Shown: positions 25,179 to 35,478 of the stretch, one piece after another
Position numbering within the stretch: position 1 is the first letter of the stretch
Layout of the letters: each line of letters opens with the position of its first letter
From: Phaeobacter gallaeciensis DSM 26640
GTDB lineage: Bacteria; Pseudomonadota; Alphaproteobacteria; Rhodobacterales; Rhodobacteraceae
Direction of reading: 5' to 3'
Assembly (NCBI RefSeq): GCF_000511385.1
Contig: NC_023137.1
Coordinates: forward strand, 1,433,001-1,497,000
DNA: 64,000 bases
Notes under the pieces: model-generated
What the model was told of the DNA's origin: nothing
The model's input: the letters and a program-made list of their open reading frames with translations, nothing else
Database searches by the model: none
Program-made: the position numbers and the translations under genes

Positions 25179-27352
25179 GATCGCCTGTACTTCTTGCTGC
25201 CGCTGTCCACGGAAAACCCGTTTAACGCGATGGTAAAGCCGAAATCCGTTGTCGGCTCAACACTTGTTGTCGATGTATAACGCCGGTTGACCGAAAGATC
25301 GACCGTCACGCATTCATTGGAATAGACCAGTCCCAGCCCGGCGCGGGTGGCACGGGCGTCTGAGATGTCGTAGCGCAAACTGGCACTGGCGGTCCAGCCG
25401 GGGGTGACCTCATAGGCGCCGTCAAACCAGAGTTCGGAGACCTCTTCGGAGCGGCCTTCGGCGGGATCGGTCCCCAGCCACATATAGGTGCCGGTCAGGC
25501 GGCTGCGGTCGGTCATCCAGTCGCCGCGCACCTCTGCCTTGGAGAAGTTGAGCGAGCCATTGAGCAGCCCGCGCGTGGTGATTGCCAGATCGTCATTCAG
25601 CTTCAGCTGCGCCGCCATCAACAGGTCAGAGGAGGTGCCGCCAAGGCCGGAGCTTTTGGTGAACCGGCCATCGTCGCTGTCGCGAAACACCTGACCGATG
25701 GTGGCAGAGGCCTGCCAGCCACTGGGGGAGAACCGCGCCCAGTTCAGCCCGTAGACCACGGTCACCCCGTCTTCGCGCGCATCCGTGGCTGGAAACCGCG
25801 ACAGCTCCAGCAGGTTGCCGCGATCAAATTCGACAAAGTTGCTCTCGTCGTTGGGCACGGCTGTATCGCCGGTATCGGTCCAGCCGATTTGCAGGATCGG
25901 TTCCAGATATTGCGTCGCGCCGGATTGTTCACGCCGGGTCATCGGCAGGCGGAAGGTCAGCGCACTGCGTGGGCTGAAGCGCGAGGTCTTATTGGCGAAC
26001 ACGCTGTCATCATAAACCGCGAAGGCATCTGCCGCAGCCCCCAGCGACCATTCCGCGACCAACCCGCTGCCAAAGCGCCAGCTGCGCTGCCAGTCCACAT
26101 CAAAGGTGGCGCGCCCAACATCGCGCCCACCGGGATCGGTCAGATTGCCCTTGATGTCGGATGTGCGGTTGTGGCCGTGGGTTTCCAACGACAGGCGCAG
26201 CTCGCCGCCGATCTGGGTCGGAAAGAACCGCTTCTCATAGTAGAGGTTGCCGATGGAGGAGGGGATCAGATCCTGATTTTCACTATCCCGCAAGGTCTTG
26301 TAGGAAATTGCGCTGGCCCGGAACAGGCTGTCACGCTGAACCTTGGACACCACCACCTCGGAGCGCAGCCGGTCCAGATCCTGCAGGCCATAGTCCACCA
26401 GATAGGCATCATCCGACACGGTCTTGAGGTCAAAGCGCAGTTTGAACTCATTGCGCAGATCAAATGTCCCCTCGGCAAAGACATAGCCGCGATCCTCGCC
26501 CCGGTACAGTTCATCGCGGGTATAGGCGCCGTTGATTTCGATCTCACCCCGCCGGAATGCCTGCCGGTACCGCATATCCAGCGTCCGCGTGCGCGACGAA
26601 AGATAGGGCGATAGTGTCAGGTCGCGATGTGGGCCGATGGTCAGGAAATATGGCACCTTCACCCCGGTGCCGAGGTTGGAGGTCGTACGGATAGACGGGA
26701 TCAGAAATCCGTTGGCGCGCTCCAGCGTCGGATCCGGCAGGCGAATACCGGGAAAATAGAAGATCGGCGTATCCAGCACCCGCAGCTGCGCGTTCTCAAG
26801 ATAGAGCTGGCGTTCCTGCTGATCGTGGGTGATCCGCTCGGCCCGGATCTGCCAGAGCGGCGGCCGCCCATCGTTGCAGACATGGCAGGAGGTAACAGCG
26901 GTTTTGTAGAGCTGGGTATAGCGACCGCCAACCCGTGTCATTTGCAGCGAGGCCAGTTGCAGCTGCTGCTGGAACACCATCCGCGCGCCGACAAGCAGAC
27001 CATTGCGCAGGTCGCGGTCCAGCTCTGCGGCGTCGGCCAGAATGGTGATATCACCGCCTTCGTCGATGCGAATAGGGCCCTCGATCTGCAAGGCGCCTTG
27101 CGTCTGATCAAAGGTGATCTTTCGCGCGGTCAGCCTGATATCACCCTGAAACGCCTCAACATTGCCCTCGGCCACCAGGGTGCGCTCAGGGGTGATGAAC
27201 AGCTGATCCGCCACCAGAATTGCAGGGGCGTTATCTGCTGGTGCGCTCACCGCGCCCAGCGGTGCGCTTTGGGCGCGGGCGCTCTCTGGCAGGGCAAACT
27301 GACCCAGCGCCAACCAAGGCAGAACCGTCGAAAGCAACAGGGCGCGGCGCAT
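25163..27352 (-). CDS. lptD: LPS-assembly protein LptD
   Basis: Outer-membrane beta-barrel of 729 residues that inserts lipopolysaccharide into the outer leaflet. There is a signal peptide at the N-terminus (MRRALLLSTVLPWLALGQFA), then an OstA-like beta-jellyroll (about 48-130; LTARKITFDQTQGALQIEG), then a long barrel region of alternating aromatic residues. I chose the ATG at 27352, preceded by GAGGA and located two bases after the lptG stop; an ATG at 27370 is possible. Cysteines in TSCHVCNDG and near the C-terminus (NECV, RRSCK) may form the inter-domain disulfides known for LptD. The end overlaps surA. Confidence 0.93.
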   Translation of the reverse strand: MRRALLLSTVLPWLALGQFALPESARAQSAPLGAVSAPADNAPAILVADQLFITPERTLVAEGNVEAFQGDIRLTARKITFDQTQGALQIEGPIRIDEGGDITILADAAELDRDLRNGLLVGARMVFQQQLQLASLQMTRVGGRYTQLYKTAVTSCHVCNDGRPPLWQIRAERITHDQQERQLYLENAQLRVLDTPIFYFPGIRLPDPTLERANGFLIPSIRTTSNLGTGVKVPYFLTIGPHRDLTLSPYLSSRTRTLDMRYRQAFRRGEIEINGAYTRDELYRGEDRGYVFAEGTFDLRNEFKLRFDLKTVSDDAYLVDYGLQDLDRLRSEVVVSKVQRDSLFRASAISYKTLRDSENQDLIPSSIGNLYYEKRFFPTQIGGELRLSLETHGHNRTSDIKGNLTDPGGRDVGRATFDVDWQRSWRFGSGLVAEWSLGAAADAFAVYDDSVFANKTSRFSPRSALTFRLPMTRREQSGATQYLEPILQIGWTDTGDTAVPNDESNFVEFDRGNLLELSRFPATDAREDGVTVVYGLNWARFSPSGWQASATIGQVFRDSDDGRFTKSSGLGGTSSDLLMAAQLKLNDDLAITTRGLLNGSLNFSKAEVRGDWMTDRSRLTGTYMWLGTDPAEGRSEEVSELWFDGAYEVTPGWTASASLRYDISDARATRAGLGLVYSNECVTVDLSVNRRYTSTTSVEPTTDFGFTIALNGFSVDSGSKKYRRSCKNT

Positions 27353-27353
27353 G

Positions 27354-28457
27354 TTATCCGTCCTCGGCATGTAAGAGTAACCCCATCGTCAGCAGGATCG
27401 CGGCCACCGGCGGTGCCCAGCCGGCCAGCGCCACAGGGATCTGACCATTCTCCCCCAGGATCTGCGCGAAATTGCGCAGGAAATAAAGCCCAAAGCCCAA
27501 CAGCACCGCAGTCAGCACCGCCAGCCCCGTGCCACCAAACCGCGCATGGCGCATGGTGAAGGCTGCCCCGACCAACGCCATGGCGATCAGGAACAAAGGC
27601 CGCGCAAGTTCGACCTGCAACCAGACCTCATAGCGTTTGGTGGAAAACCCCGCCTCTGAGAGTTCGCGAATTGTGGCGGGCAGATCGTAAATTGAGATCC
27701 CCGTCGCGGTGCCCAGCGTGTCACGGATCCGTTCCGAGGTCAGCGTGGTCGACAGCCGCAAGACAGGGTGACGCTCGGCATTGGTCTCGGGGTTCACGCC
27801 GACAATCAGCGGCCAGACCTTGGCCTTGGTCAAAACCCAGTCACCGTCATCCAATGCAGCCTCTTCCGCCAGCGTCTGACGGATCGGGCGCCCTTCCGGT
27901 CCGTAGGACAGGATCGTCACATCATAAAGCGTGATATTCTCAGTATCGCCGCTATAGCCGGTGGCATGAATGACCGATTGTCCCTGCGCGCCACCCTGCC
28001 GCAGCCACAGCCCTTCACCAGTAAGCGACAGCGCCGCCGGGCCGCCGTTGCGATAGGTCTCCGCAAGGTCGCGGTAGCGGTTGGAGGTCGCCGCCACGAT
28101 CGGGTTCAGCGTGCTCACGGCCAGCACACCAATGAGAGCCGCCAGCAACACCGGCGCGGCCAGCGCCCGGATGCCGGAGCGGCCAATGGCGCGGGTCACC
28201 ACCAATTCGCTGCTGCGGGCCAGCCCGATGAACAGCACGATGGTCGTCAGGATCATGATCAGCGGCAGAAATTCACTCAGCGCGGCCGGCGTGTTCAGCA
28301 GGGTGAGGCCGAACAACTGGCCCAGCGACAGATCCTGCGCCTCAAACCGGCGGATTTGCTCGTTCAGGTCGATCAGCATCACAAGGGTTAACAAAACCCC
28401 GCAAATCACTGCAAACCATTGAAGAAACCGGCGCGCGTAATAGAAGTCGAGGGTCAT
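27354..28457 (-). CDS. lptG: LPS export ABC transporter permease LptG
   Basis: Inner-membrane permease of 367 residues that, with LptF and the ATPase LptB, extracts LPS from the inner membrane. It starts with TLDFYYARRFLQWFAVICGVLL, and shows transmembrane segments near the N-terminus (three) and C-terminus (three) around a periplasmic jellyroll, the YjgP/YjgQ pattern. Its start overlaps the lptF stop by four bases. Confidence 0.94.
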   Translation of the reverse strand: MTLDFYYARRFLQWFAVICGVLLTLVMLIDLNEQIRRFEAQDLSLGQLFGLTLLNTPAALSEFLPLIMILTTIVLFIGLARSSELVVTRAIGRSGIRALAAPVLLAALIGVLAVSTLNPIVAATSNRYRDLAETYRNGGPAALSLTGEGLWLRQGGAQGQSVIHATGYSGDTENITLYDVTILSYGPEGRPIRQTLAEEAALDDGDWVLTKAKVWPLIVGVNPETNAERHPVLRLSTTLTSERIRDTLGTATGISIYDLPATIRELSEAGFSTKRYEVWLQVELARPLFLIAMALVGAAFTMRHARFGGTGLAVLTAVLLGFGLYFLRNFAQILGENGQIPVALAGWAPPVAAILLTMGLLLHAEDG

Positions 28458-29596
28458 GTCGCACGCTCCCTGCGGGTATGGCGGCTGCGAGCCAGAACTG
28501 GCCCCAGTGGCTTCGCTGCCAGTTGCAGGAAGACCAGCCCGACCAGCAGCCCGATCAGCGTTGGCAGGTAGATCAACGGCCAGAGATCCGCGTTCTGTAG
28601 CACCGGTTCCGACACCACGCCGCGAAGCCCCTCAATGAAGATCAGCAGGACAAAGGCCAGCAAGGCCTGCCGCCAGACCCCAAAGCGTGAAAACCCGCCC
28701 AGCATCAGCGCCGCAAACCCGATCATCACGACCGCAACACAGACCAGCGCACGCGCAAACCGAAGGTGCAGCTCCTCCGCCAACGCCCCCGCACTATAGG
28801 GACCATCGGCAATCAACTTGGCGCGGTCACGCAGCAATTCCAGGCTGGGAATGGCGCGAATATTGCGGGTTTTTTCTTCAGCTTTGTTGGCAAGGCTACT
28901 GATATCATAGGAAAAATCGGAGAATATGGTGGATGAAAGACGTTGAGTCTCAGCGTCGATGCGCTGCGACATACCATCAACCATCACCAGATGTGTTTTC
29001 TCACCGTCGCGCACCAGATAGGCCTTGCCGCCGGTGTAGGTGACGCTTTCAGCCGGGTTGCGGCGGTCCGACAGAAACACATCGTTGAGCGTGCCATCCG
29101 GATCAATCCGCCCGATGTAGAAGGTCACGCCCCGCGCCGGATGCAGGAAATCGCCCTCGCTCAACAACTTGGCGGTCACATTGCGGGCAACTTCGGATTC
29201 GCGTTGCTCCAGCGTGGCAATAGACGCCGGCAACAGTATATGGGTGAGGATCGACATCATCGCAGCCGTGATGAGGCCAAAGACCAGTGCAGGCTTGGCC
29301 ATTTGCCAAGGACTGGTGCCGGTGGCACGCAAAACCGTCAGTTCGCTCTCGCTATTGAGCCGGTTGGTCACCCAGACCGAGGCGGCAAAGGCCGCAACCG
29401 GCAGCACCATACGCACCAGATTCGGCAAGGCGAGCGCGGTGAATTCAAGGAAAACCAGAGCCGACTGCCCATCACCGATCAACCGGTCAAACAGCACCAC
29501 AGCGCGGTTGATCCAGAACACAGCCACCAGAATCAAGGCAAAGAACCCGAAAAACAGCAGGTATTGGGACAGCACATATCTGTCGTATCGTGACAC
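28454..29596 (-). CDS. lptF: LPS export ABC transporter permease LptF
   Basis: Partner permease of LptG, 380 residues, with the same layout of six transmembrane helices around a periplasmic domain. It begins SRYDRYVLSQYLLFFGFFALILV, typical of LptF. It is the first gene of the lptF-lptG-lptD-surA-pdxA-rsmA run, in which the first five genes overlap or lie within two bases. The 248-base spacer to pepA holds the divergent promoters; no operator was recognised there. Confidence 0.94.
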   Translation of the reverse strand: MSRYDRYVLSQYLLFFGFFALILVAVFWINRAVVLFDRLIGDGQSALVFLEFTALALPNLVRMVLPVAAFAASVWVTNRLNSESELTVLRATGTSPWQMAKPALVFGLITAAMMSILTHILLPASIATLEQRESEVARNVTAKLLSEGDFLHPARGVTFYIGRIDPDGTLNDVFLSDRRNPAESVTYTGGKAYLVRDGEKTHLVMVDGMSQRIDAETQRLSSTIFSDFSYDISSLANKAEEKTRNIRAIPSLELLRDRAKLIADGPYSAGALAEELHLRFARALVCVAVVMIGFAALMLGGFSRFGVWRQALLAFVLLIFIEGLRGVVSEPVLQNADLWPLIYLPTLIGLLVGLVFLQLAAKPLGPVLARSRHTRRERAT

Positions 29597-29844
29597 GCGA
29601 TCCCCCCAGATCCTACTGCCCTTGTTTTGAGGTGACCTTAGAGGATTTCATTGCCGGGGAAAACTGCATTCTGAACGCGCGCGACAGTCAGCCGGTGGCG
29701 GTCTGATACGCGGCGGCCTCCACGCCATCTGTGCCGAGGGCGGCGCTAAAATATATCTGACCCTAGTCATCTCCACGCAGGCAGGCTACCTGTTGGGGAT
29801 TGAGGAATTGACCCCGCGAACTGACCCTGACAGGAGCCCCGAAT

Positions 29845-31320
29845 ATGCGTCCGCTGACCCCCACTCGTTTTGTCGAATTTGATCCCAAGACCCTCTCAGA
29901 TATCGAGGGCCGCGTGGTGGTTCAGATCACCCCCGAAGGGACATTGGGGCAGGCTGCGCGCACGGCGAACCGGCTGACCAAAGGTGCGCTGGCGCGTCTG
30001 GTCGAGGCCAAGAGCTTTGAGAAGGCCAAATCCGGCGATGTGATCTCGCTGGCCTGGCCCGCAGGCATGAAGGCCGAGGCTCTGGACATCCTTGTGACCC
30101 CGCGCCGGATCAGTACCATCGAGGCGCGCAAAGCCGGCGCCAAACTGGCCGCCCGCAGCGGTGGCAAGCCGGTGACGGTGATGGCGGGCTCCATGCCGCG
30201 CGCCGCAGATCTGGCGCTTGGAATGGCACTGCGCGATTACCGTTTTGACGATCACAAAACCGCTGACAAGGACCCGTCCGAGGCCGAGGTGGTTATCGCC
30301 CATAAATCCCCCGCTGATATCGAGGCCAACTTCGGCCCGCTGGCAGCTGTGGCCGAGGGCGTGCATATGACCCGTGATCTGGTCAATGAGCCTGCGAACG
30401 TGCTGACCACCACCGAATTTGCCAATCGTCTGGCAGAGATGGAGAGCCTCGGCCTCACGGTTGAGGTGCTGGAAGAGGACCAACTGGAAGAGCTGGGTAT
30501 GCGGACGCTGCTTTCGGTTGGGCAGGGCTCTGACAGCCCCTCCAAGGTGGTTGTGATGCAGTGGAATGGCGGCGACAACGATGCCGCCCCGCTGGCGCTG
30601 GTGGGCAAGGGCGTTGTCTTTGACACTGGCGGCATCTCGCTGAAGCCTGCGGCGGGCATGGAAGATATGACTATGGATATGGGCGGTGCTGGCGTCGTTG
30701 CGGGCACCATGCGCGCCTTGGCCCTGCGCAAGGCAAAGGCCAATGTTGTTGGGCTTGTCGGGCTGGTGGAAAACATGCCGTCGGGCAATGCGACCCGTCC
30801 CGGCGATGTCATCAAATCGATGAAGGGTGACACCGTCGAGGTGATCAACACCGATGCCGAGGGCCGCTTGGTGCTCTGCGATGTGATGTGGTACGCTCAG
30901 GAGCGCTTCAAACCTGCGGGCATGATCGATCTTGCCACTCTGACTGGCGCAATCATCATTGGCCTCGGGCATGAAAACGCCGGTGTGTTCTCCAATGATG
31001 ACAACCTTTGCAATGCCTTCCTCAAGGCTGCCGAGGCAGAGGGCGAGGGCGCATGGCGGATGCCGCTGGGCAAGGCCTATGATGATCTGCTGAAATCGCG
31101 CATCGCGGATATGAAAAACATCGGTGGCCGCGCTGCGGGCTCTGTCACCGCAGCACAGTTCCTGCAACGCTTTGTCAAAGACGACACCCCATGGATCCAT
31201 CTAGATATTGCCGGTGTGGCCTCCGTTAAAAGTGATACCGATTATGCGCCCAAAGGTGCCACCGGCTGGGGTGTCATGGCGCTCAGCCGCCTTGTGCAGA
31301 ATATGTTCGAAGCAGAGTGA
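29845..31320 (+). CDS. pepA: Leucyl aminopeptidase (M17)
   Basis: Cytosolic di-metal aminopeptidase of 491 residues that removes N-terminal residues from peptides. The catalytic domain carries LVGKGVVFDTGGISLKPA (metal and catalytic lysine), MTMDMGGAGVV, and the family signature NTDAEGRLVL (metal-binding and catalytic arginine). The N-terminal half is the variable regulatory domain. AGGAG precedes the ATG. Some M17 proteins also bind DNA; nothing here tests that. Confidence 0.95.
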   Translation: MRPLTPTRFVEFDPKTLSDIEGRVVVQITPEGTLGQAARTANRLTKGALARLVEAKSFEKAKSGDVISLAWPAGMKAEALDILVTPRRISTIEARKAGAKLAARSGGKPVTVMAGSMPRAADLALGMALRDYRFDDHKTADKDPSEAEVVIAHKSPADIEANFGPLAAVAEGVHMTRDLVNEPANVLTTTEFANRLAEMESLGLTVEVLEEDQLEELGMRTLLSVGQGSDSPSKVVVMQWNGGDNDAAPLALVGKGVVFDTGGISLKPAAGMEDMTMDMGGAGVVAGTMRALALRKAKANVVGLVGLVENMPSGNATRPGDVIKSMKGDTVEVINTDAEGRLVLCDVMWYAQERFKPAGMIDLATLTGAIIIGLGHENAGVFSNDDNLCNAFLKAAEAEGEGAWRMPLGKAYDDLLKSRIADMKNIGGRAAGSVTAAQFLQRFVKDDTPWIHLDIAGVASVKSDTDYAPKGATGWGVMALSRLVQNMFEAE

Positions 31321-31354
31321 AACAGGCAGCGTGGGGCAGGCGGAGACGTAAACC

Positions 31355-31828
31355 ATGGGTGCGGCCTATTTTTACCATCTGACCCGGCGGTCCCTTGAGG
31401 AGACGCTGCCGGTGCTGCTTGAGAAGGCGCTTGGCGCTGGCTGGCGCATTGTCGTGCGCGGCGTGGACCTGCCACGGATCACGCGGCTGGACGAGCGGCT
31501 GTGGCTGGGGGCGGAGGATCAGTTCCTCCCCCATGGTCTGGTCGGCGGCCCCCATGACGCGCTTCAGCCTGTCCTGCTCAGCCATGAGACCACGCCGGTG
31601 CCTGGTGCAAGCTGCCTGATGGCGGTGGATGGGGCCGAGGTCACGGCGGAGGAGGTCACTGCGTTGGAGCGTGTCTGCATCCTCTTTGATGGCACCAACC
31701 CGGACGCGGTCGCCCGCGCGCGGGTGCAGTGGAAATCCCTCACCGATGCGGGCTGTTCCGCGCAATATTGGTCCGAAGAAAGCGGGCGCTGGCAGAAAAA
31801 AGCCGAGAAAACGGCGGGCGCCGACTAG
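31355..31828 (+). CDS. holC: DNA polymerase III chi subunit
   Basis: Chi protein of 157 residues that links the clamp-loader complex to single-strand binding protein. It starts GAAYFYHLTRRSLEETLPVLL and has the WRIVVRG, DERLWLG and LPHGL motifs of the family, then VCILFDGTNPDAVARARVQWK. The stop is TAG at 31826-31828; its TA is the target duplication and its G is the first base of a mobile element. Without the element the reading would be GAC TAA, so the protein is unchanged by the insertion. Confidence 0.9.
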   Translation: MGAAYFYHLTRRSLEETLPVLLEKALGAGWRIVVRGVDLPRITRLDERLWLGAEDQFLPHGLVGGPHDALQPVLLSHETTPVPGASCLMAVDGAEVTAEEVTALERVCILFDGTNPDAVARARVQWKSLTDAGCSAQYWSEESGRWQKKAEKTAGAD

Positions 31829-32090
31829 GGTCAGGACCCATCAATCCTGCACCTCTGGTTCGACTGATTTTGTCTCTGACAAGGAACATGTCCGCAGGAA
31901 TAGTGGTTCTATTTCAAGGAGATGTGACACGGCTCAGAGGCAAAATCAGCCAAATCCCCGGACGTGCGAACCACTGCAAAGCAGTGGCTTTGAACGCTTG
32001 GAATTGACACCGCCAGTCCCGGCGCGCTCAAAACCACTGCATTTTTTGCCGTTCGCGCGCCAGTGATGCAGGATTGATGGGTCCTGACCC
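31828..32090. mobile_element. Non-autonomous MITE-like element, 263 bp, TA target duplication
   Basis: Perfect 24-bp inverted repeats bound the element: the left end begins GGGTCAGGACCC (31828-31851) and the right end finishes GGGTCCTGACCC (32067-32090). Both ends are flanked by TA (31826-31827 and 32091-32092), the target duplication expected for IS630/Tc1-type and some IS5-group elements. Imperfect pairing continues inward. The interior holds no credible gene; it contains the hairpin CCACTGC-AAA-GCAGTGG. It lies between the converging holC and aspartic protease genes. No full-length parent element is in the window, so its transposase must act in trans, if it still exists. Confidence 0.8.
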
Positions 32091-32112
32091 TAAAGCGCAG
32101 GTCTGCACCTGC

Positions 32113-32694
32113 TCAGCGGGTCAGGATCAGTGACCCGTTGCGGATCTCGATACTGGACCAGCGTTGCAGATAATCCATCCCTAGAAGGGACTGGTCCATC
32201 TGCCCCTCATTGACCGAGAGGGTAATATTGCGGTCTGTGATGTCGCCTAGCGACATGCTCTCGACTTTGGCCAAGGCAGTGCGCACCTCGCCATTGGCGG
32301 TGCGTGCGCGTCCCAGATAGGCCAGATCATCAGGGTTCAGGCCAACCCGCCGGGCGTCTTCTTCGTTCAGCACCACGGCGCTGGCGCCGGTATCGACCAG
32401 AAACTGCACCGGCACGTCGTTCACATCCACGGTCAGGTAATAATGCCCATCGCGGGCGCGGGGCACATCCACGCGCCCCTCATCACGCATCACCACCTGC
32501 TGTGGCTGAACGGTGCTGCGGATATCCTCCCAAAGCCCGTAGCCCGCAATCACCCCAAGAAAGATGAACGCCCAGATTGCCAGCTGCTGCACGGTCTTGC
32601 CCAGCCCATGTCGGTTTTGCACGAACACCCAGGAGCCAACGGCCACCAGCAGCAGCAGCAGATAAATCAGCCGTGGGGTGTCGATCGCGTCCAA
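32113..32694 (-). CDS. Retropepsin-like aspartic protease, membrane-anchored
   Basis: Protein of 193 residues with two N-terminal hydrophobic segments (about 9-26 and 38-55) and a periplasmic retropepsin-type domain. The catalytic motif FLVDTGAS is at 98-105, followed by VVLNEEDARRVGL, and SLLGMDYLQRW marks the C-terminal half. This is the TIGR02281-type clan AA protease common in alphaproteobacteria, probably active as a dimer. Substrates are unknown. Confidence 0.85.
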   Translation of the reverse strand: MDAIDTPRLIYLLLLLVAVGSWVFVQNRHGLGKTVQQLAIWAFIFLGVIAGYGLWEDIRSTVQPQQVVMRDEGRVDVPRARDGHYYLTVDVNDVPVQFLVDTGASAVVLNEEDARRVGLNPDDLAYLGRARTANGEVRTALAKVESMSLGDITDRNITLSVNEGQMDQSLLGMDYLQRWSSIEIRNGSLILTR

Positions 32695-32761
32695 TGTCTG
32701 TCTCCTAGGGAATATCTGTGCTCCCCTTCAATATGGGGAGCGTTCGGTCACTTGCGATGGG

Positions 32762-33385
32762 TTAGCCCCCGGCAAAGCCAAAGGCACGCAGACCGTCCAG
32801 CACAAACTGGACCGACAGCGCAGCCAGCAGCATCCCCAAGAGGCGGGTCACGACGGTAATGCCTGTCTTACCCAAAAGCCGCTCAAACAGGCCGGAGAAC
32901 AGGCACATGACCAGCAGGATACCCAGCACCGCAAAGACGACGCCCATCACCATGGCAAACCCGGCAAAACCCGGCTGCTGCCCGGTCAGCAGGATCACCG
33001 TCGCGATGGAGCCGGGGCCGGCAATCAGCGGGATCGCCAGCGGGAAGACAGAAGGATCGTCGAAATCATCTTCCTCGCTGCGGTCCTCACGCCGCTTGTT
33101 GCGGCGCTCAAACAGCATGTCGAGGGCGGTCAGGAACAGCAAAACGCCGCCCGCGATGCGGAAAGCCGCCATGGAAATCCCGGCAAACCCCAGCACCGCC
33201 TCACCAAAGGCAGCGAACACTGCCAGCAAGATCGCCGCCGTCACAGTCGAGCGCAGGGCAATCGCCCGGCGCTGCGCCGGTGTCATGCCTTGCGTCAGCG
33301 CCAGAAAGATGGGGGTCAGGCCAATCGGATCCACGATCACAAACAGGGTGACAAAAGAGGTGATCAGAAAGGCCGTATCCATCAC
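32762..33385 (-). CDS. MarC-family integral membrane protein
   Basis: Protein of 207 residues with about six transmembrane helices; it begins AFLITSFVTLFVIVDPIGLTPIFLALT, and has FPLAIPLIAGPGSIATVILL, the characteristic MarC/YchE motif. The role of the family is unsettled. Its start overlaps the stop of the ABC-F gene by four bases (ATGA), so the two are translated together. Confidence 0.88.
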   Translation of the reverse strand: MMDTAFLITSFVTLFVIVDPIGLTPIFLALTQGMTPAQRRAIALRSTVTAAILLAVFAAFGEAVLGFAGISMAAFRIAGGVLLFLTALDMLFERRNKRREDRSEEDDFDDPSVFPLAIPLIAGPGSIATVILLTGQQPGFAGFAMVMGVVFAVLGILLVMCLFSGLFERLLGKTGITVVTRLLGMLLAALSVQFVLDGLRAFGFAGG

Positions 33386-35235
33386 AGCGCCTCCGCTTTC
33401 TCAAGCTTCTCCACGGCCTTCAGCCACAGATCCTCTGCCCGATCCTGCGCTTCCATCACTTCGGCGTATTTGCGTTGCCAGACCACGGCCTCATCCTTGC
33501 GCTCTTCGTCATAGAGGGCCGGATCGGCCAGCTTTTTAGCCAGCTTGTCCCGCATTTCACTGACCTTCTCCAGCCGTGCTTCACCTTTGCGGACTTCGGC
33601 GCGCAAGGCAAGCAGCGCGTCGCGCGAGGGGCGTTTGGGCTTTTCGGCCTTTGGTTTGGATTTGCCTGCGGGTTTGTCGCGTGTCAGCAGCAAATCGCGG
33701 TAGGAGGGCAGATCCCCTTCATAGGGCTTCACCGTGCCGCCGGAGACCAGCCACAACCGATCCGCCACAAGACTGAGGAGGTGCATATCGTGGCTGACCA
33801 GAATGACCGCGCCGGAATAGGCGGTCAGCGCCTCAACCAGCGCTTCGCGGCTTTCAATATCCAGGTGGTTGGTCGGCTCATCGAGGATCAACAGATGCGG
33901 TGCGGGCAGGGTGGCCAGGAGCAGCGACAGACGCGCCTTTTGCCCACCGGAGAGCCGCCCGACCTCCGTATCCGCCTGATCGGACCCAAGACCAAACCCC
34001 GCCAGCCGCGCGCGCAGCCGGGCCTGTCCCTCATTCGGGCGTTCGCGTTGCAGATGCTGCAAGGGGGTTTCGTCAATATGCAATTCATCCACCTGATGCT
34101 GGGCGAAAAACCCGATCCGAAGCTTGCTGGATTGGGTCATCTTGCCGCCCATCACATCCAGGCGCCCGGACAGCATTTTCGACAGGGTCGATTTGCCCTC
34201 ACCGTTTTTGCCCAGAAGCGCGATCCGGTCGTCCTGATCGATGCGCAGATCCAAGCGGCTCAGGATCGTAGTGCCGTCATAACCGACCGATGCGCCCTCG
34301 GTGGCGATGATCGGCGGCGACAGCTCTTCCGGTTCGGGGAAGGTGAAGACCGTGCGCGCCGCATCTTCGGGCGCGCGGATGGTTTCCATCTTCTCCAGCA
34401 TCTTCACCCGGCTTTGCGCCTGTTTGGCCTTGCTGGCCTTGGCTTTGAACCGGTCCACGAACGCTTGCAGATGCGCGCGGCGCGCGTCCTGCTTCTTGGC
34501 TTGCGCGGCCTGATTGGCACGGTTGGCTGCGCGCTGGCGGGCAAACTGATCGTAGTTGCCGGAATAAAACGTCAGCCCGAGGTCTTCCAGATGCAGGATA
34601 CCGTTCACCGAGCGGTTCAACAGCTCGCGGTCGTGGCTGATGATGATCACGGTGTGCGGGTATTTGACCAGATAGGCCTCCAGCCACAGCGCGCCTTCCA
34701 GATCCAGATAGTTGGTCGGTTCATCAAGCAGCAGCAGATCCGGCTGCGAAAACAGCACCGCTGCCAGTGCCACCCGCATCCGCCAACCGCCGGAGAAATC
34801 CGAACAGGGGCGCTGCTGCGCCTCATAGTCGAACCCCAGCCCCTTCAGGATCGAGGCGGCGCGCGCCTCCGCCGACCAGGCATCGATATCGCTCAGCCGC
34901 GTCTGAATTTCGGCGATACGGTTGGGGTCCGTTGCGGTCTCTGCCTCCGCCAGCAGCTCCGCCCGCTCGGTGTCGGCTGCCAGCACCGTCTCAATCAGCG
35001 ACACATCCGAGGCCGGGGCCTCCTGTGCGACGCCCCCTATACGTGATCGGCTGGGCAGGGAGATACTGCCGGATTCCAGCGACAGCTCATTGCGGATCAG
35101 GCGAAACAGCGTCGTCTTGCCGGTGCCATTGCGGCCAACCAGCCCGACCTTGTGGCCTGTGGGGATCGTGGCGCTGGCGCCATCGAACAGAAGACGGCCT
35201 TCGACCGCATAGGAGATATCGCTAATACGTAACAT
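33382..35235 (-). CDS. ABC-F family ATPase (ribosome-associated)
   Basis: Soluble protein of 617 residues with two ABC domains and no membrane part. First domain: Walker [10 protein letters not shown] at 34-42, signature FSGGWRMR, Walker [13 protein letters not shown]. Second domain: [30 protein letters not shown] charged linker between them ([20 protein letters not shown]) and a C-terminal coiled coil resemble Uup/YheS proteins, which act on stalled or initiating ribosomes. I chose the ATG at 35235 ([10 protein letters not shown]); a longer frame to 35403 has no domain support. Confidence 0.9.
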   Translation of the reverse strand: MLRISDISYAVEGRLLFDGASATIPTGHKVGLVGRNGTGKTTLFRLIRNELSLESGSISLPSRSRIGGVAQEAPASDVSLIETVLAADTERAELLAEAETATDPNRIAEIQTRLSDIDAWSAEARAASILKGLGFDYEAQQRPCSDFSGGWRMRVALAAVLFSQPDLLLLDEPTNYLDLEGALWLEAYLVKYPHTVIIISHDRELLNRSVNGILHLEDLGLTFYSGNYDQFARQRAANRANQAAQAKKQDARRAHLQAFVDRFKAKASKAKQAQSRVKMLEKMETIRAPEDAARTVFTFPEPEELSPPIIATEGASVGYDGTTILSRLDLRIDQDDRIALLGKNGEGKSTLSKMLSGRLDVMGGKMTQSSKLRIGFFAQHQVDELHIDETPLQHLQRERPNEGQARLRARLAGFGLGSDQADTEVGRLSGGQKARLSLLLATLPAPHLLILDEPTNHLDIESREALVEALTAYSGAVILVSHDMHLLSLVADRLWLVSGGTVKPYEGDLPSYRDLLLTRDKPAGKSKPKAEKPKRPSRDALLALRAEVRKGEARLEKVSEMRDKLAKKLADPALYDEERKDEAVVWQRKYAEVMEAQDRAEDLWLKAVEKLEKAEAL

Positions 35236-35478
35236 AGGGGCGGTGTGACCCAGCGACCCGGTGCTGTCAATCGGCCACGGCACGGCAGATGGGGCAAAGC
35301 GCGCCGCAAGGCGGGGGAACGGGTATATATGTCGCGACTTTGGCCCGCTGATGGGCCGCGTCGGGCAGGGGGAGTGCAACAACCCCCTTCCCATGAGGCG
35401 CAAGCCATGTTAGGCGGCGCGCGAAGTTTCCGGCCCCGGGAGGTCCTTTCCGCGGCCCAATATGCAGGAGTATGCCAA

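Noticed and set aside
31828..32090. Protein-coding gene inside the mobile element
   Set aside because: The open frames are short, cross the element ends and show no transposase motif (no DDE/DDD pattern or helix-turn-helix).
33475..35046. Long plus-strand open frame (about 523 codons) inside the ABC-F gene
   Set aside because: Antisense shadow of a GC-rich gene whose minus-strand product has complete ABC motifs.
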